Shown in pieces: positions 46,946-55,519 of a DNA stretch of 64,000 nucleotides. The position numbers and the translations under genes are program-made. Numbering within the stretch: position 1 is the first letter of the stretch; each line of letters opens with the position of its first letter. Under the pieces are notes generated by a model. It ran no database searches, was not told where the DNA came from, and was given only the letters and a program-made list of their open reading frames with translations. The DNA comes from Aalborgiella sp963841045 (GTDB taxonomy: Bacteria > Pseudomonadota > Gammaproteobacteria > Burkholderiales > Burkholderiaceae_C). The stretch covers positions 1 through 64,000 of the forward strand of contig CAWJBD010000010.1 of NCBI GenBank assembly GCA_963841045.1, in the 5' to 3' direction.

Positions 46946-47414
46946 ACATGCCATTGAACTTAAAGTGAACGGGCAACCTGTCACTGCAAATGTGCCAGCA
47001 CGCCGTCTCCTTGCAGACTTTCTGCGTGATGATCTGAACCTCACGGGTACAAAGCGCGGATGTGAAACGGGAATCTGCGGCGCTTGCACGGTGTTGGTAG
47101 ACGGTAAACCAATCAAGTCATGTCTAAGCTTAGCCGTCATGGCGCAGGGTAAGAGTGTAAGGACCGTGGAAGGCTTGGCAAGCGATGGCAAACTACACCG
47201 TCTGCAAGAGAGTTTTCTACGCTGTGCTGGCTTGCAATGTGGCTACTGCACGCCTGGAATGTTGATGTCGTCTTGTGCGCTGCTTGAATCCAACCCAAAA
47301 CCTGACGAGGAGGCGGTGCGAGGCGCATTAGCAGGTAATCTTTGCCGCTGTACTGGCTACACACAAATTGTTGAATCCGTTTTGGATGCGGCGGGAGTAA
47401 ATGATGGAAATTGA
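46938..47414 (+). CDS. Molybdenum hydroxylase, 2Fe-2S small subunit
   Basis: 158 residues from GTG 46938, overlapping the FAD subunit by 8 bp. It has a plant-type 2Fe-2S domain (Cys 42, 47, 50 and 62 in RGCETGICGACTVLVDG and KSC) and a second helical 2Fe-2S domain (Cys 101, 104, 136 and 138 in LQCGYCTPGM and NLCRCTGY). This is the complete cysteine set of the family. It connects the molybdenum centre to FAD. Gene order large-FAD-2Fe2S, with coxG next. Confidence 0.95.
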   Translation: MSEHAIELKVNGQPVTANVPARRLLADFLRDDLNLTGTKRGCETGICGACTVLVDGKPIKSCLSLAVMAQGKSVRTVEGLASDGKLHRLQESFLRCAGLQCGYCTPGMLMSSCALLESNPKPDEEAVRGALAGNLCRCTGYTQIVESVLDAAGVNDGN

Positions 47415-48162
47415 TAAATCGCTGCGCATTGCGGCGTCGCCAGAGCGAATCTGGACCATATTGCTAGATCCGCAGGCTATGGCGACGTGTGTGCCAGGTA
47501 TGCAGTCGGTGGAAATAATCAGCCCCGACGAATATGCCGCAGTCATGCAGGTAAAGATCGCATTCGTAAGTGCAAAGTTCAAGCTGCACACTCGCATTGT
47601 GGAGCGACGCGAACCCTTGTTTTTGAAAGTTGAAGGCACGGGTGAGGATGCGTCGGTTGCGAGTTCTTTGAAACAAGTGACCGAATTGACTTTGACACCA
47701 TGCGACGATGGCAGCACGGATCTGCGCATTCAAGTCAAGGTTGATCTTTTGGGGCGTATGGGCAGTTTCGGGCTTTCGGTGATGAAGACCAAAGCCGACC
47801 GATTATGGGATGAATTTGGTGTGAACTTGACTAAGCGGCTTGGAGGTGAGAGAGCGGACGACGCAAATGTGGCAAGCTCAGCCGAAACACCCGCTTTGAG
47901 GGCTGGAGCTGCTGATATGCCAAGTTCCTCGCCGAGCGCCGTGGTTGCTCAAACCGAATCTGGTCAGGGTAATCCGAATGCGCGGCAAGGCTTATGGCCG
48001 CGTCTGCTGCTGGCGTTTGGAATCCAACCGGCCATGTCCAATGTTGGCAAGGATGTCATTGTGGTGGAGATGCAGCGAGCCGATCAAACGCGCATTCGGA
48101 TCGAATGGCCAAGCAATCGATCCGAGGCCTGCCTCCAATGGTTACGCGAAACAATGCGCTGA
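47401..48162 (+). CDS. CoxG-like SRPBCC protein
   Basis: 253 residues. The N-terminal 150 form the CoxG/SRPBCC fold (LRIAASPERIWTILLDPQAMATCVPGMQS, VKIAFVSAKFKLHTRI, GRMGSFGLSVMKTKADRLWDEF). An Ala/Ser-rich linker and a short C-terminal part with a hydrophobic stretch (LWPRLLLAFGIQPAM) follow. CoxG-type proteins accompany molybdenum hydroxylases and help anchor or mature the enzyme at the membrane. The start overlaps the 2Fe-2S gene by 14 bp; ATG 47404 has the better spacing to GGGAG. Confidence 0.85.
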   Translation: MMEIDKSLRIAASPERIWTILLDPQAMATCVPGMQSVEIISPDEYAAVMQVKIAFVSAKFKLHTRIVERREPLFLKVEGTGEDASVASSLKQVTELTLTPCDDGSTDLRIQVKVDLLGRMGSFGLSVMKTKADRLWDEFGVNLTKRLGGERADDANVASSAETPALRAGAADMPSSSPSAVVAQTESGQGNPNARQGLWPRLLLAFGIQPAMSNVGKDVIVVEMQRADQTRIRIEWPSNRSEACLQWLRETMR

Positions 48163-48205
48163 TGCTGTCACTTGTACGTGACAGTTGGGACGGAGTGTGC
48201 ATGCA

Positions 48206-49483
48206 ATGAGTCCACGGCGCGTCGTCGTGATTGGGGCTGGAGTTATTGGCGTGACCACGGCGCATGCGTTGCGCGCAGACGGACATGACGTGACCTTGCT
48301 GGACGCCGCGCCAAATGCCGCAAGCGCCAGCAGTCATGCGAATGGTGGCTTCCTCTCTGCTGCATTTTGTGCGCCATGGGCGACGCCTGGTTTACCCAAA
48401 CAAGCTGCGGTTGCACTGCTGGATCGATACGCGCCATTTCGATGGAGACCAGATGGCAGTTGGGCGCAGCTTCGATGGATGCGCGAACTGCTCCATCAGT
48501 GCACAGCAGAACAATTTAGCGAACATCGCAAACGCATGGTTCGATTGGCTGCTTTCAGTCGTCTATGTCTTCGCGAGTGGGCGATTGACACAGATGTTGA
48601 GTTTGATTTGCTGGAAGCAGGTGTGTTACTGTTGTTTCGGCAAGCCCCTTCGCAACAAGCCATCGAGCAGCGCTTGAAAGAGCTGCGTAGTCATGGGTTC
48701 GATGCCGCGTGGTGCGATGCGAAGAAAGTCAGCGAGCTAGAACCTGATTTGTCAGCTGGCGCTTGCGTCGCTGGTGCGGTATTTGTTCGCGACGACGCAT
48801 GCGGCGATTGCGAACGCTTTGTGCACAAACTGTTGGCATGGAATATGTCTCGCGGCCTCAAGTTTGAAGGCAATGTACGCGTTGATGCACTACTGGTGGA
48901 CGAAGGAGATCGCAGATTGCGAGCGGTTCAATCCTCTGGGCGGTGTTGGGAAGCCGATGCATTCGTGTTTGCAACGGGTGTCGACACCGCGCGCTTGTTG
49001 CGCTCGCATTTACACATCCCAGTCGTTCCTGTGAAGGGATACAGCGTGACCGCAACTTTGGCGCCGCATGCCGGGCCGATGCGAGCTGTGATTGATGAAA
49101 CGACCAAGTTAGCTGTGACGCGACTGGGTGCTCGTGCTAGGTTGGCGGGTATGGCTGAGCTCGTGGGATACAACTGGAAGTTGAACATGGCGCGCTGTCA
49201 GCAGCTCGTACATCAGTATGAAGGTTTGTACGGAGATTTACCCTCTGAAGGACGCTCCTATTGGACTGGTTTGCGTCCGATGACGCCCGACGGTACGCCG
49301 ATCATCGGCTCGACTTCAATCCAGGGTCTGTATCTCAATGTTGGACACGGTACTTATGGATGGACTTTGGCTTGTGGTAGCGCGCAATTGTTGGCCGATG
49401 TTTTGGCGGGGCGACCTAGTGCACTCGATCCAGCGGCTTACGCGCTGGACCCACGTAATAGGCGTCAAGTCTTGCGGATGTGA
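48206..49483 (+). CDS. DadA-like FAD-dependent amino acid/amine oxidoreductase
   Basis: 425 residues from ATG 48206 (CGGAG upstream; earlier TTG/GTG starts are possible). The FAD motif is RVVVIGAGVIGVTTAHALRADGHDVTLLD, with the DadA-type SSHANGGFLSAAFCAPWATPG. FATGVDTARLLRSH and the C-terminal GLRPMTPDGTPIIG, LYLNVGHGTYGWTLACGSAQLLADVLAG follow. D-amino acid dehydrogenases of this class oxidise amines to imines, releasing ammonia. In this setting the substrate may be a ring-derived amino compound rather than D-alanine; that is inferred from context. Confidence 0.88.
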   Translation: MSPRRVVVIGAGVIGVTTAHALRADGHDVTLLDAAPNAASASSHANGGFLSAAFCAPWATPGLPKQAAVALLDRYAPFRWRPDGSWAQLRWMRELLHQCTAEQFSEHRKRMVRLAAFSRLCLREWAIDTDVEFDLLEAGVLLLFRQAPSQQAIEQRLKELRSHGFDAAWCDAKKVSELEPDLSAGACVAGAVFVRDDACGDCERFVHKLLAWNMSRGLKFEGNVRVDALLVDEGDRRLRAVQSSGRCWEADAFVFATGVDTARLLRSHLHIPVVPVKGYSVTATLAPHAGPMRAVIDETTKLAVTRLGARARLAGMAELVGYNWKLNMARCQQLVHQYEGLYGDLPSEGRSYWTGLRPMTPDGTPIIGSTSIQGLYLNVGHGTYGWTLACGSAQLLADVLAGRPSALDPAAYALDPRNRRQVLRM

Positions 49484-49505
49484 TGATTTTTTCAAGGAGA
49501 AACGT

Positions 49506-49739
49506 ATGCCTATCGTTCGAATCGAAATGCTTGCCGGTCGCTCAGCTCAAACCAAGGAGTTGATTGCCCAAGAGATGACGCAAACCATGGCCAGGCTATG
49601 CAAGGTTGATCCGGCTCATATTTATGTCATGTTCAACGACGTCCTGCATGAAGATTGGGCGGTTGGGGGCAAGGTGTTCCCCAGCCCAGCAGCTACAGGT
49701 GTAGTAGATACTCCGGGCTCTAAAGGGGACGACGTATGA
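49506..49739 (+). CDS. 4-oxalocrotonate tautomerase-like protein
   Basis: 77 residues from ATG 49506 (AAGGAG at 49494-49499). The mature N-terminus is PIVRIEMLAGRSAQTKELIA, with the catalytic Pro after Met, and AHIYVMFNDVLHEDWAVGGK follows. 4-OT enzymes move double bonds in 2-hydroxymuconate-type ring-cleavage products. The length is slightly above the family minimum because of a polar tail. A longer frame upstream (to 49338) is a shadow of the DadA-like gene. It overlaps the next gene by 4 bp. Confidence 0.85.
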   Translation: MPIVRIEMLAGRSAQTKELIAQEMTQTMARLCKVDPAHIYVMFNDVLHEDWAVGGKVFPSPAATGVVDTPGSKGDDV

Positions 49740-50374
49740 GCGCTACAAAGAAGAGAATTTTGCTTGTTGGCGCAAAGGGCGTTATTGGTCGACATGTACA
49801 CGCTGCATTGCGGGATCAGCATACCGTGATATGTGCGGGATTGGAACAAGCGGAAAACGATTCAGACATTCAGCTTGACCTATCTGACTGTAGTGCGTTG
49901 GTGGCGAAGCTGCATGCAATCGGCTCACTTGATGCAGTCATTTCAACAGCAGGGCGTGCAAGATTTGGCATGCTCGATGGAGCAACACCAGCCGCATTGC
50001 TCGATTCAGTATATGGACTCGGTTTACAAGACAAATTGATGGGGCAAGTCAATCTCACTTTAGCTTCGCGTGAAATTTTACGCCCGGGTGGTTCGATAAC
50101 ACTCACATCAGGAACGACCAGCTCTGAGCCGGTTTTAGGGGCTGCTGGTTTGAGTATGGTTAACGGCGCAATAGAGAGTTGGGTGCGGGCAGCTGCAACC
50201 GAATTGCCTAATGGGCTACGTTTGAATGTTGTGAGTCCGAGCTTGGTGGTTGGGACGCCAGAACCAGCTCGGTCTGCGTTTGCTGGCTTTGAGTTAATTA
50301 GTGGTGAACGGGTAGGGCTTGCCTATGTTCGTTGTCTATTGAGCGGCATCACCGGACAGGTTCTGCGGATTTAG
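49736..50374 (+). CDS. Short-chain dehydrogenase/reductase (short form)
   Basis: 212 residues, short for the family. The nucleotide-binding loop ILLVGAKGVIGRHVHAAL has the GxxGxxG pattern, then IQLDLSDC, DAVISTAGRARFG and TLTSGTTSSEPVLGAAGLSM. The usual catalytic Tyr-x-x-x-Lys is not visible where expected (SMVNGAIESWVRAAATEL), as in the atypical SDRs with reduced active sites. Translation is coupled to the tautomerase (ATGA overlap). The 3' end is 8 bp from the convergent xdhC gene. Confidence 0.8.
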   Translation: MSATKKRILLVGAKGVIGRHVHAALRDQHTVICAGLEQAENDSDIQLDLSDCSALVAKLHAIGSLDAVISTAGRARFGMLDGATPAALLDSVYGLGLQDKLMGQVNLTLASREILRPGGSITLTSGTTSSEPVLGAAGLSMVNGAIESWVRAAATELPNGLRLNVVSPSLVVGTPEPARSAFAGFELISGERVGLAYVRCLLSGITGQVLRI

Positions 50375-50382
50375 ATTGTATT

Positions 50383-51384
50383 TCAGCAGCTTAGGCATAC
50401 AGTTTTTGATCCACTCCAATTGCTAAGTGGTTCGCTTAAGTTGATGCCACGACGCATCGCGGTCATTTCCGCTACGATGCTCATGGCAATTTCAGGCGGT
50501 GTCATAGCACCAATGTTCAAACCAACCGGTCCATGAAGGCGTGATGCTTGGTCTTGACTGACATCAAATTCAAGAAGACGCTGTCTACGCTTGGCATTGT
50601 TTTGCGTTGAGCCTAAGGCGCCAACATAAAAAGCATTAGTGCGCAACGCTTCCATAAGAGCCAAGTCATCCAATTTGGGGTCGTGCGTTACAGCCACGAC
50701 TGCACTGTTTTCGTCCAGATTCATTTCAATCACTGTATCGTCTGGCATACTTGTAGAGAGCGTGATGCCTTCCAAATTCTCCCATCCTTCATGGTATTCC
50801 ACGCGAGGTTCGCAAACTGTAACGAGATAGTCGAGCATGACGGCCATTGTCGCGAGATATTTCGAAAGCTGACCTCCACCAATGATCAATAAACGAAAGC
50901 GTGGACCGTGCATGGTTTGCAAGTTGTCCTCATCGAATACAACACGATCACCTGTTTGAGCAGGTGTGAGAGTGACCTTTCCGGTACGCATGTCTAAGTT
51001 GCGCTGCACACGTTGATGGCTTTCAATAGACATCAGCAATTCACGTAGTTGAGATGTAGCAGACAAAGGTTCCAAAACCAATTTCACTGTACCACCGCAG
51101 GGCAAACCGAAACGATGCGTTGCTTCCTGTCCTTCGCCGTAATGCGTTACTTCAGGAAGCTGCTTGGCTAACTCATTCAGACGAACACGTTCAATCAGGT
51201 CATCTTCAATGCAACCTCCCGAAACAGAGCCCGCGACTTGTCCATCGTCGCGAATGATCATCATAGAACCTGGTGGTCGTGGTGAAGAGCCCCATGTCCG
51301 CACGACGGTAGCCATCACAATGCGATGTCCTTTGCTTTGCCAAGACAATGCTGTTCGTATCACATCAATGTCCATGCTGTTCAT
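50383..51384 (-). CDS. XdhC/CoxI family molybdenum cofactor insertion protein
   Basis: 333 residues. The N-terminal CoxI part has ATVVRTWGSSPRPPGSMMII and VSGGCIEDDLIERV, and the C-terminal Rossmann part has LLIIGGGQLSKYLATMAVML, VAVTHDPKLDDLAL and YVGALGSTQNNAKRRQRL. XdhC binds Moco, promotes its sulfuration and inserts it into xanthine dehydrogenase-type enzymes. It therefore serves the three-subunit hydroxylase in this module. It is divergent from the mocA-like gene; an 11-bp palindrome lies between them. Confidence 0.92.
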   Translation of the reverse strand: MNSMDIDVIRTALSWQSKGHRIVMATVVRTWGSSPRPPGSMMIIRDDGQVAGSVSGGCIEDDLIERVRLNELAKQLPEVTHYGEGQEATHRFGLPCGGTVKLVLEPLSATSQLRELLMSIESHQRVQRNLDMRTGKVTLTPAQTGDRVVFDEDNLQTMHGPRFRLLIIGGGQLSKYLATMAVMLDYLVTVCEPRVEYHEGWENLEGITLSTSMPDDTVIEMNLDENSAVVAVTHDPKLDDLALMEALRTNAFYVGALGSTQNNAKRRQRLLEFDVSQDQASRLHGPVGLNIGAMTPPEIAMSIVAEMTAMRRGINLSEPLSNWSGSKTVCLSC

Positions 51385-51408
51385 AATGAGCTTCGTAGAA
51401 AATATTAT

Positions 51409-51419
51409 GTTGGACCAAC
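51409..51419. promoter_or_regulatory. Inverted repeat between xdhC and the mocA-like gene
   Basis: GTTGGACCAAC, perfect 5-bp arms, stands in the 100-bp divergent promoter region. It is a possible operator for both cofactor-maturation genes; the regulator is unknown. It does not match the GTTTCAC palindromes. Confidence 0.35.
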
Positions 51420-51484
51420 GCGTTTCATTCTATCATGACATACAAGATAGTAGCCAAAACAGCTTTAGATTAAAGAGATAAAAA

Positions 51485-52162
51485 ATGTCATCAGATTGTC
51501 CAATGATTCAACGAAATATCGCTCCGCTGATTCTGGCGGCAGGGTCTGCAATTCGAATGGGAGGACGACCGAAATGCTTGCTTGCGATTGATAGTCAGCC
51601 ATTAATTTGCCGGGTAGCTAAGACTGTGACATTGGCTGGGTTGACTACTCCGGTAATCGTCTTGGGTCATCATGCTGCAGAAGTGATGAATGCTCTTAAA
51701 GGATACGAAGTAAAAACTGTCATAAACCGTGATAGCGGTTCTGATCAAGTAGGCTCGTTTCGTCTTGGACTGGGCGCTACTGATCCACGCGCTGAAGCAG
51801 TGATGGTGTTGTTAGCAGATCAACCATTGGTTGGTGTTTCAGAGCTTTTGTCTTTGATAGATGCCTATGATGTAAGACCACCTGAAACTGAATTCGTACA
51901 ACCTTTTGTAGCGGGGTTACCAGGAAATCCTGTTATTTTCACTAAGAAAGTACGTGACGAAATCCTTTCACAGCCGTCAGTTATTGGTGCCAAGAAATGG
52001 GCGAGTGATCATCCTGATGCTTTTTATAAATGGAATACGAGGAATCCACACTACAGGGTAGATCTGGACAATCAGGATGACATTGAACAACTCAAACGTT
52101 GTTATGGTCTATCTGTTACTTGGCCAGAACAGAGAAAACATCAGAGGCAGGATGATTGTTAG
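51485..52162 (+). CDS. Molybdenum cofactor cytidylyltransferase-like (MocA/NTP transferase)
   Basis: 225 residues of the MobA-like nucleotidyltransferase fold: PLILAAGSAIRMGGRPKCLL (substrate loop), VIVLGHHAAEV, DSGSDQVGSFRLGLGAT and VLLADQPLVG, then GLPGNPVIFTKKV. This is the MocA/CoxMo-type pattern, which adds CMP (or another nucleotide) to molybdopterin for hydroxylases. The LAAG and LLADQP motifs are complete. Together with XdhC it supplies the cofactor for the hydroxylase. The sequence after 52162 to the convergent FRG gene is short and holds no feature. Confidence 0.88.
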   Translation: MSSDCPMIQRNIAPLILAAGSAIRMGGRPKCLLAIDSQPLICRVAKTVTLAGLTTPVIVLGHHAAEVMNALKGYEVKTVINRDSGSDQVGSFRLGLGATDPRAEAVMVLLADQPLVGVSELLSLIDAYDVRPPETEFVQPFVAGLPGNPVIFTKKVRDEILSQPSVIGAKKWASDHPDAFYKWNTRNPHYRVDLDNQDDIEQLKRCYGLSVTWPEQRKHQRQDDC

Positions 52163-52221
52163 AAACACCTGAGTGAATGAATTTTATTTTCTTTTAACCC
52201 AAGTGGTCACCGAATTACTTC

Positions 52222-53055
52222 CTAGACATTGTCGTAACGATTAGTGTCAGTGCGGCTTCGGTACTGCCTTGCTAACCAACGACTCAAGCCATCAAGCCCT
52301 GGAAATAACACTCGCTCAGTGATATTGCTCTGGTCAAGTTTGTCTCGAATTTCCCACTTTAACTCACTAGGAATAATAATTTTCCGGCACAGTGCTGGGT
52401 GCTGATCAATCCACACATCCAAACCTTGCGTGGCATTTGATGAAACTGAAAATAGTGCAAATTGGTTGACGATGCGATCATCAATCGATGGAGGTTCAAA
52501 AAATGTTAAGAATGGATCAGCACCCATACTCGAAAATTGTTCAAGGGATGGCACTGCACGTTCGAGCATCTCAGTGGTAAATGTATTGGCTCCCTCGCGG
52601 TCAAGTTCAGCACGCATGGTAGCTGGCAAAAGCCTATGCGCCTCTTCGTAATTAACCATCCAAATAGCGCCATCGTTTTCCATCGTATTGGCATCAACGG
52701 TAGCAAAATGCATGGCCACAAAGGGGGAGTGCGTCCAATCCATAAGACGCGTGGGAAGCCCATGGTGTTGCGCCACCGACAACCAATGCCAAACCGAGTC
52801 CCGTGCGACTACATCGCGATGGGCATATTTTTTGAAGTTGCGAATTAGATGGGGCTCAAGGGCTGCAAAGTCACCCCCTAATCGAGTAAGAGCCGTATTT
52901 AACGGGTAGGCAGCATCACCCAAACCTCGAAATGCCCATGGTGCGCGGTAGCGTCTTATCGTCTCGTTCCATGCGCCAGAGAACAACAAGTCTTGCAACT
53001 CACTCCAAGTTTGGGCACGGACAGGCTCTATAGGCATGGGATGTAAATATAACAC
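52222..53055 (-). CDS. FRG domain protein
   Basis: About 277 residues. The defining motif is PWAFRGLGDAAYPLNTALTR near residues 43-62, followed by YAHRDVVARDSVWHWLSVAQ and the second FRG motif HHGLPTRLMDWTHSPFVAMHF. FRG proteins are poorly characterised and often found in mobile elements and defence loci. GTG 53055 or ATG 53037 could be the start; neither has a good ribosome-binding site. It is an orphan between two catabolic modules, and no toxin/antitoxin partner is visible next to it. Confidence 0.85.
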   Translation of the reverse strand: MLYLHPMPIEPVRAQTWSELQDLLFSGAWNETIRRYRAPWAFRGLGDAAYPLNTALTRLGGDFAALEPHLIRNFKKYAHRDVVARDSVWHWLSVAQHHGLPTRLMDWTHSPFVAMHFATVDANTMENDGAIWMVNYEEAHRLLPATMRAELDREGANTFTTEMLERAVPSLEQFSSMGADPFLTFFEPPSIDDRIVNQFALFSVSSNATQGLDVWIDQHPALCRKIIIPSELKWEIRDKLDQSNITERVLFPGLDGLSRWLARQYRSRTDTNRYDNV

Positions 53056-54025
53056 TAAACGTTTACTCTATCATTTGGAAAGGTAGATCAAAATGGTCTT
53101 ATTGCTAGCACTTTAAGTTTCACTCAAAACGAAGTCACTGGCTCTGGTATCCAGTCAAGCACATTGTTTGCTCATTCGCCGCAGAAACCTTCTATGCAGC
53201 TGCATTCCACATTAATCTTTGCAGCGGCAAATAGGTTATATGAAGTCTGACCATACTCCGTGCGTAACCACGCAAACGAACTATTTATTCAGCTTTACAT
53301 CGTAAGAACCACATGGCATTTCCGATTTAACCGGCGCTACAGCCTGAAAAGATTTGGCATGCACTTGTTGGAAGTCTAATGCTTCGCAGCTTGCTGCATT
53401 ACTGTTCAGTATAGGTTTGGGGACACAACAGGAGAAATGGGATTGCGCTGCAAAGCGACTCAGAAACACTATGAGATTTGGAGCACAAACGGCTAATCGC
53501 TCAACATGCAACTCAATGCACTTACCCTATGCGTCAATACTGTCATGCAAAGCTATATGTGTACGTGAACGTCCGTTAATAAACAGAGCAAAACTGGTTT
53601 GCACAATGCGGGCAAACGCGCAATTACCTAACCAGCAGTAATTAAAACTGTTTCTGAGGCGCCTTTATCCAATTGAAAGGTTGCGTGGTGAATCCAGTTC
53701 AATATCCGCACAACATGCTAATCACGCGGTATATATGTATGAGCCATCACTGCTCGCGCAATCAAACCTTACTGCAATCACTTTGTATGCAGCGTCGCTT
53801 CGTGGAGAAACCAGTGATTAACTTCGTACTAGACCCTTTTCAAGATGCTAATCGACATGGGCGCCAGTTGTAGTCTTTCCTAGCGGTAGCGGGGGCATTA
53901 AATCAGTGGTTCTTTATTCTAAATTCATTATTAAAAATGCATATTAAATTCAATAAATGTATTAAAAACCTGGTTGATTTTTGAAATTAGTTGTGTTTTA
54001 ATCATTTTGAGTCACATGTGAATCA
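53056..54025. other. About 1 kb without a recognisable gene
   Basis: Several short frames (for example 53281-53511 minus, 53354-53641 plus, 53673-53873 plus) overlap each other and match no family I know. At 53329-53360, CCGGCGCTACAGCCTGAAAA resembles the tail of the intergenic hairpin repeat and may be a decayed copy. No integrase, transposase or tRNA is seen. It probably contains remnants of older insertions between modules A and B. Confidence 0.5.
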
Positions 54026-54045
54026 ATGTTTCACTAATGAAACAT
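54026..54045. promoter_or_regulatory. IclR-type operator in front of module B
   Basis: ATGTTTCACTAATGAAACAT: perfect 8-bp arms around CTAA, 22 bp before the cupin start. Ten of the bases in the arms (GTTTCA/TGAAAC plus flanks) are shared with the module A operator at 42678. Confidence 0.72.
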
Positions 54046-54067
54046 TCTTACTTAGAGGATTAATAAA

Positions 54068-54616
54068 ATGAAACACGAGAAAGTTACTGCATTAATCGCT
54101 GAAGCTGCCCCAACTTTGGAGCGTCCAGCAGATAAAACATTGGCTGAGTGGATGGAGTCGCGATGTGTGTTGCGATCGACACGAAAATATGACTTTGATG
54201 CGCTGAAATTTCAAGCCGATTTTGAACCCACCTACGCACGCGGACAAATGCGTTATTTGGGTACAGGTGCTTGCGGTGTTACTGAAGATAAAACCACGGT
54301 ACCAGCGGTTCACTTCACATTCTCAACCATGCGTATTCCACCGGGTCATACAGGGCCATTGCATTTGCACGAAGACACAGAAGAGGTCTTCTTCGTGTTG
54401 CAAGGGAAAGTCAAAATCATGATTGAAACTAAAGAGGGTGAATCATGGGAGGCTATCGTCGGACCACGTGACTTGATTTCGGTTCCGCCGGGCATTTATC
54501 GTGGTGAAACCAATGTCGGCGAGGAAGATGCTTTGCTGTGTGTCATGGTTGGTTCACCTCGTCCTGAAATTCCAACATATAGACCAAATGATCCTTTGTC
54601 GAACGTTAAGCGTTAA
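54068..54616 (+). CDS. Single-domain cupin protein
   Basis: 182 residues from ATG 54068 (AGAGGATTAATAAA upstream). One cupin barrel: motif 1 GHTGPLHLHEDTEEVFFVLQG with metal-ligand His, His and Glu, and motif 2 DLISVPPGIYRGETNVG, where the usual ligand His is replaced (PPGIYRGE). The fold is shared by dioxygenases, isomerases and small-molecule sensors. The missing motif-2 His makes a full 2His-carboxylate or 3His site uncertain. It is the first gene of module B and may process the imported substrate. Confidence 0.82.
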   Translation: MKHEKVTALIAEAAPTLERPADKTLAEWMESRCVLRSTRKYDFDALKFQADFEPTYARGQMRYLGTGACGVTEDKTTVPAVHFTFSTMRIPPGHTGPLHLHEDTEEVFFVLQGKVKIMIETKEGESWEAIVGPRDLISVPPGIYRGETNVGEEDALLCVMVGSPRPEIPTYRPNDPLSNVKR

Positions 54617-54681
54617 TAGAGAGTTTCTTTCAAAGAACATCATCTACTAATAGTTAGCAAAGCTCATACAAGGAGATTAGG

Positions 54682-55473
54682 TTGTCCCATCTCATCGAAT
54701 TTCGCAATGTAAGTAAGCGTTTTCCGAGCAGGCAAGATCCAACGCCGGAATTTGCTGTGGCGAATTTGAGCTTGTCGATTAAAGCAGGAGAAGTTGTCTC
54801 AGTTATAGGACCCAGTGGCTGTGGCAAAAGCACATTGCTGAACATGGGGGCGGGTTTGTATTTGCCAAGCTCTGGAGAGGTGTTTGTGGAAGGTGAGCGA
54901 GTTACCAAGCCGCAAAAAAAGACATCGTTCATGCTCCAGAAAGACCTTTTAATGCCTTGGAGAACAATACGTGAAAACGTTGAGTTGGGTTTAGAGATTG
55001 ACGGTGTTGAGGCTGAAAAACGTAAATCTATCGCGCTTGAACAACTCGCACGCTGTCATTTAGCTGGATTTGAAAACCACTACCCTTATCAGTTGTCTGG
55101 TGGTATGCGGCAGCGAGCAGCATTAGCCCGTACGATGGCAACAGATCCACATGTGTTGTTAATGGATGAGCCATTTTCTGCACTTGATGCGCAAACGAAA
55201 ATGGTGTTGCAGCAAGATTTGGCGCGCACTGTTTATGAGCAAAATAAAACCGTATTATTTATCACACATGATCTAGCAGAGGGTGTCGCGCTGTCAGACC
55301 GTGTGTTGGTGATGAGTCATCGACCAGGAACCATTATCAAAGAATTGAGCATCGACATCCCAGACAGGCATGATCCGATGAGCAGACGCAAGAATCACCA
55401 ACATCGTGTTGGCGAACTTGTAGCAGAGTTGATGGATTTACTACACATCAGCGGAGATTCGGACGTCCACTGA
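54682..55473 (+). CDS. ABC importer ATPase (NitT/TauT/SsuB type)
   Basis: 263 residues. TTG 54682 is the start, with AAGGAG at 54670-54675. Walker A is GPSGCGKSTLLNM, the Q-loop is FMLQKDLLMPWRT, the signature LSGGMRQRAALARTM, Walker B VLLMDEPFSALD and the switch His FITHDLAEG. The PWRT-type Q-loop is typical of nitrate/sulfonate/taurine/thiamine-precursor importers. It pairs with the binding protein and permease just downstream; the importer should supply the module's substrate. Confidence 0.93.
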   Translation: MSHLIEFRNVSKRFPSRQDPTPEFAVANLSLSIKAGEVVSVIGPSGCGKSTLLNMGAGLYLPSSGEVFVEGERVTKPQKKTSFMLQKDLLMPWRTIRENVELGLEIDGVEAEKRKSIALEQLARCHLAGFENHYPYQLSGGMRQRAALARTMATDPHVLLMDEPFSALDAQTKMVLQQDLARTVYEQNKTVLFITHDLAEGVALSDRVLVMSHRPGTIIKELSIDIPDRHDPMSRRKNHQHRVGELVAELMDLLHISGDSDVH

Positions 55474-55519
55474 TCAATCTTCCAAACTTCAACTTTTTTA
55501 CATCCAAAGGAGACAGACT

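Noticed and set aside
43780..47414. Carbon monoxide dehydrogenase (CoxLMS)
   Set aside because: The gene families match broadly and CoxG is present, but the large subunit lacks the active-site Cys loop of form I CODH and the gene order is L-M-S.
53281..53641. Short frames on both strands in the gap before module B
   Set aside because: They overlap each other, lack ribosome-binding sites and match nothing; treated as non-coding or decayed.
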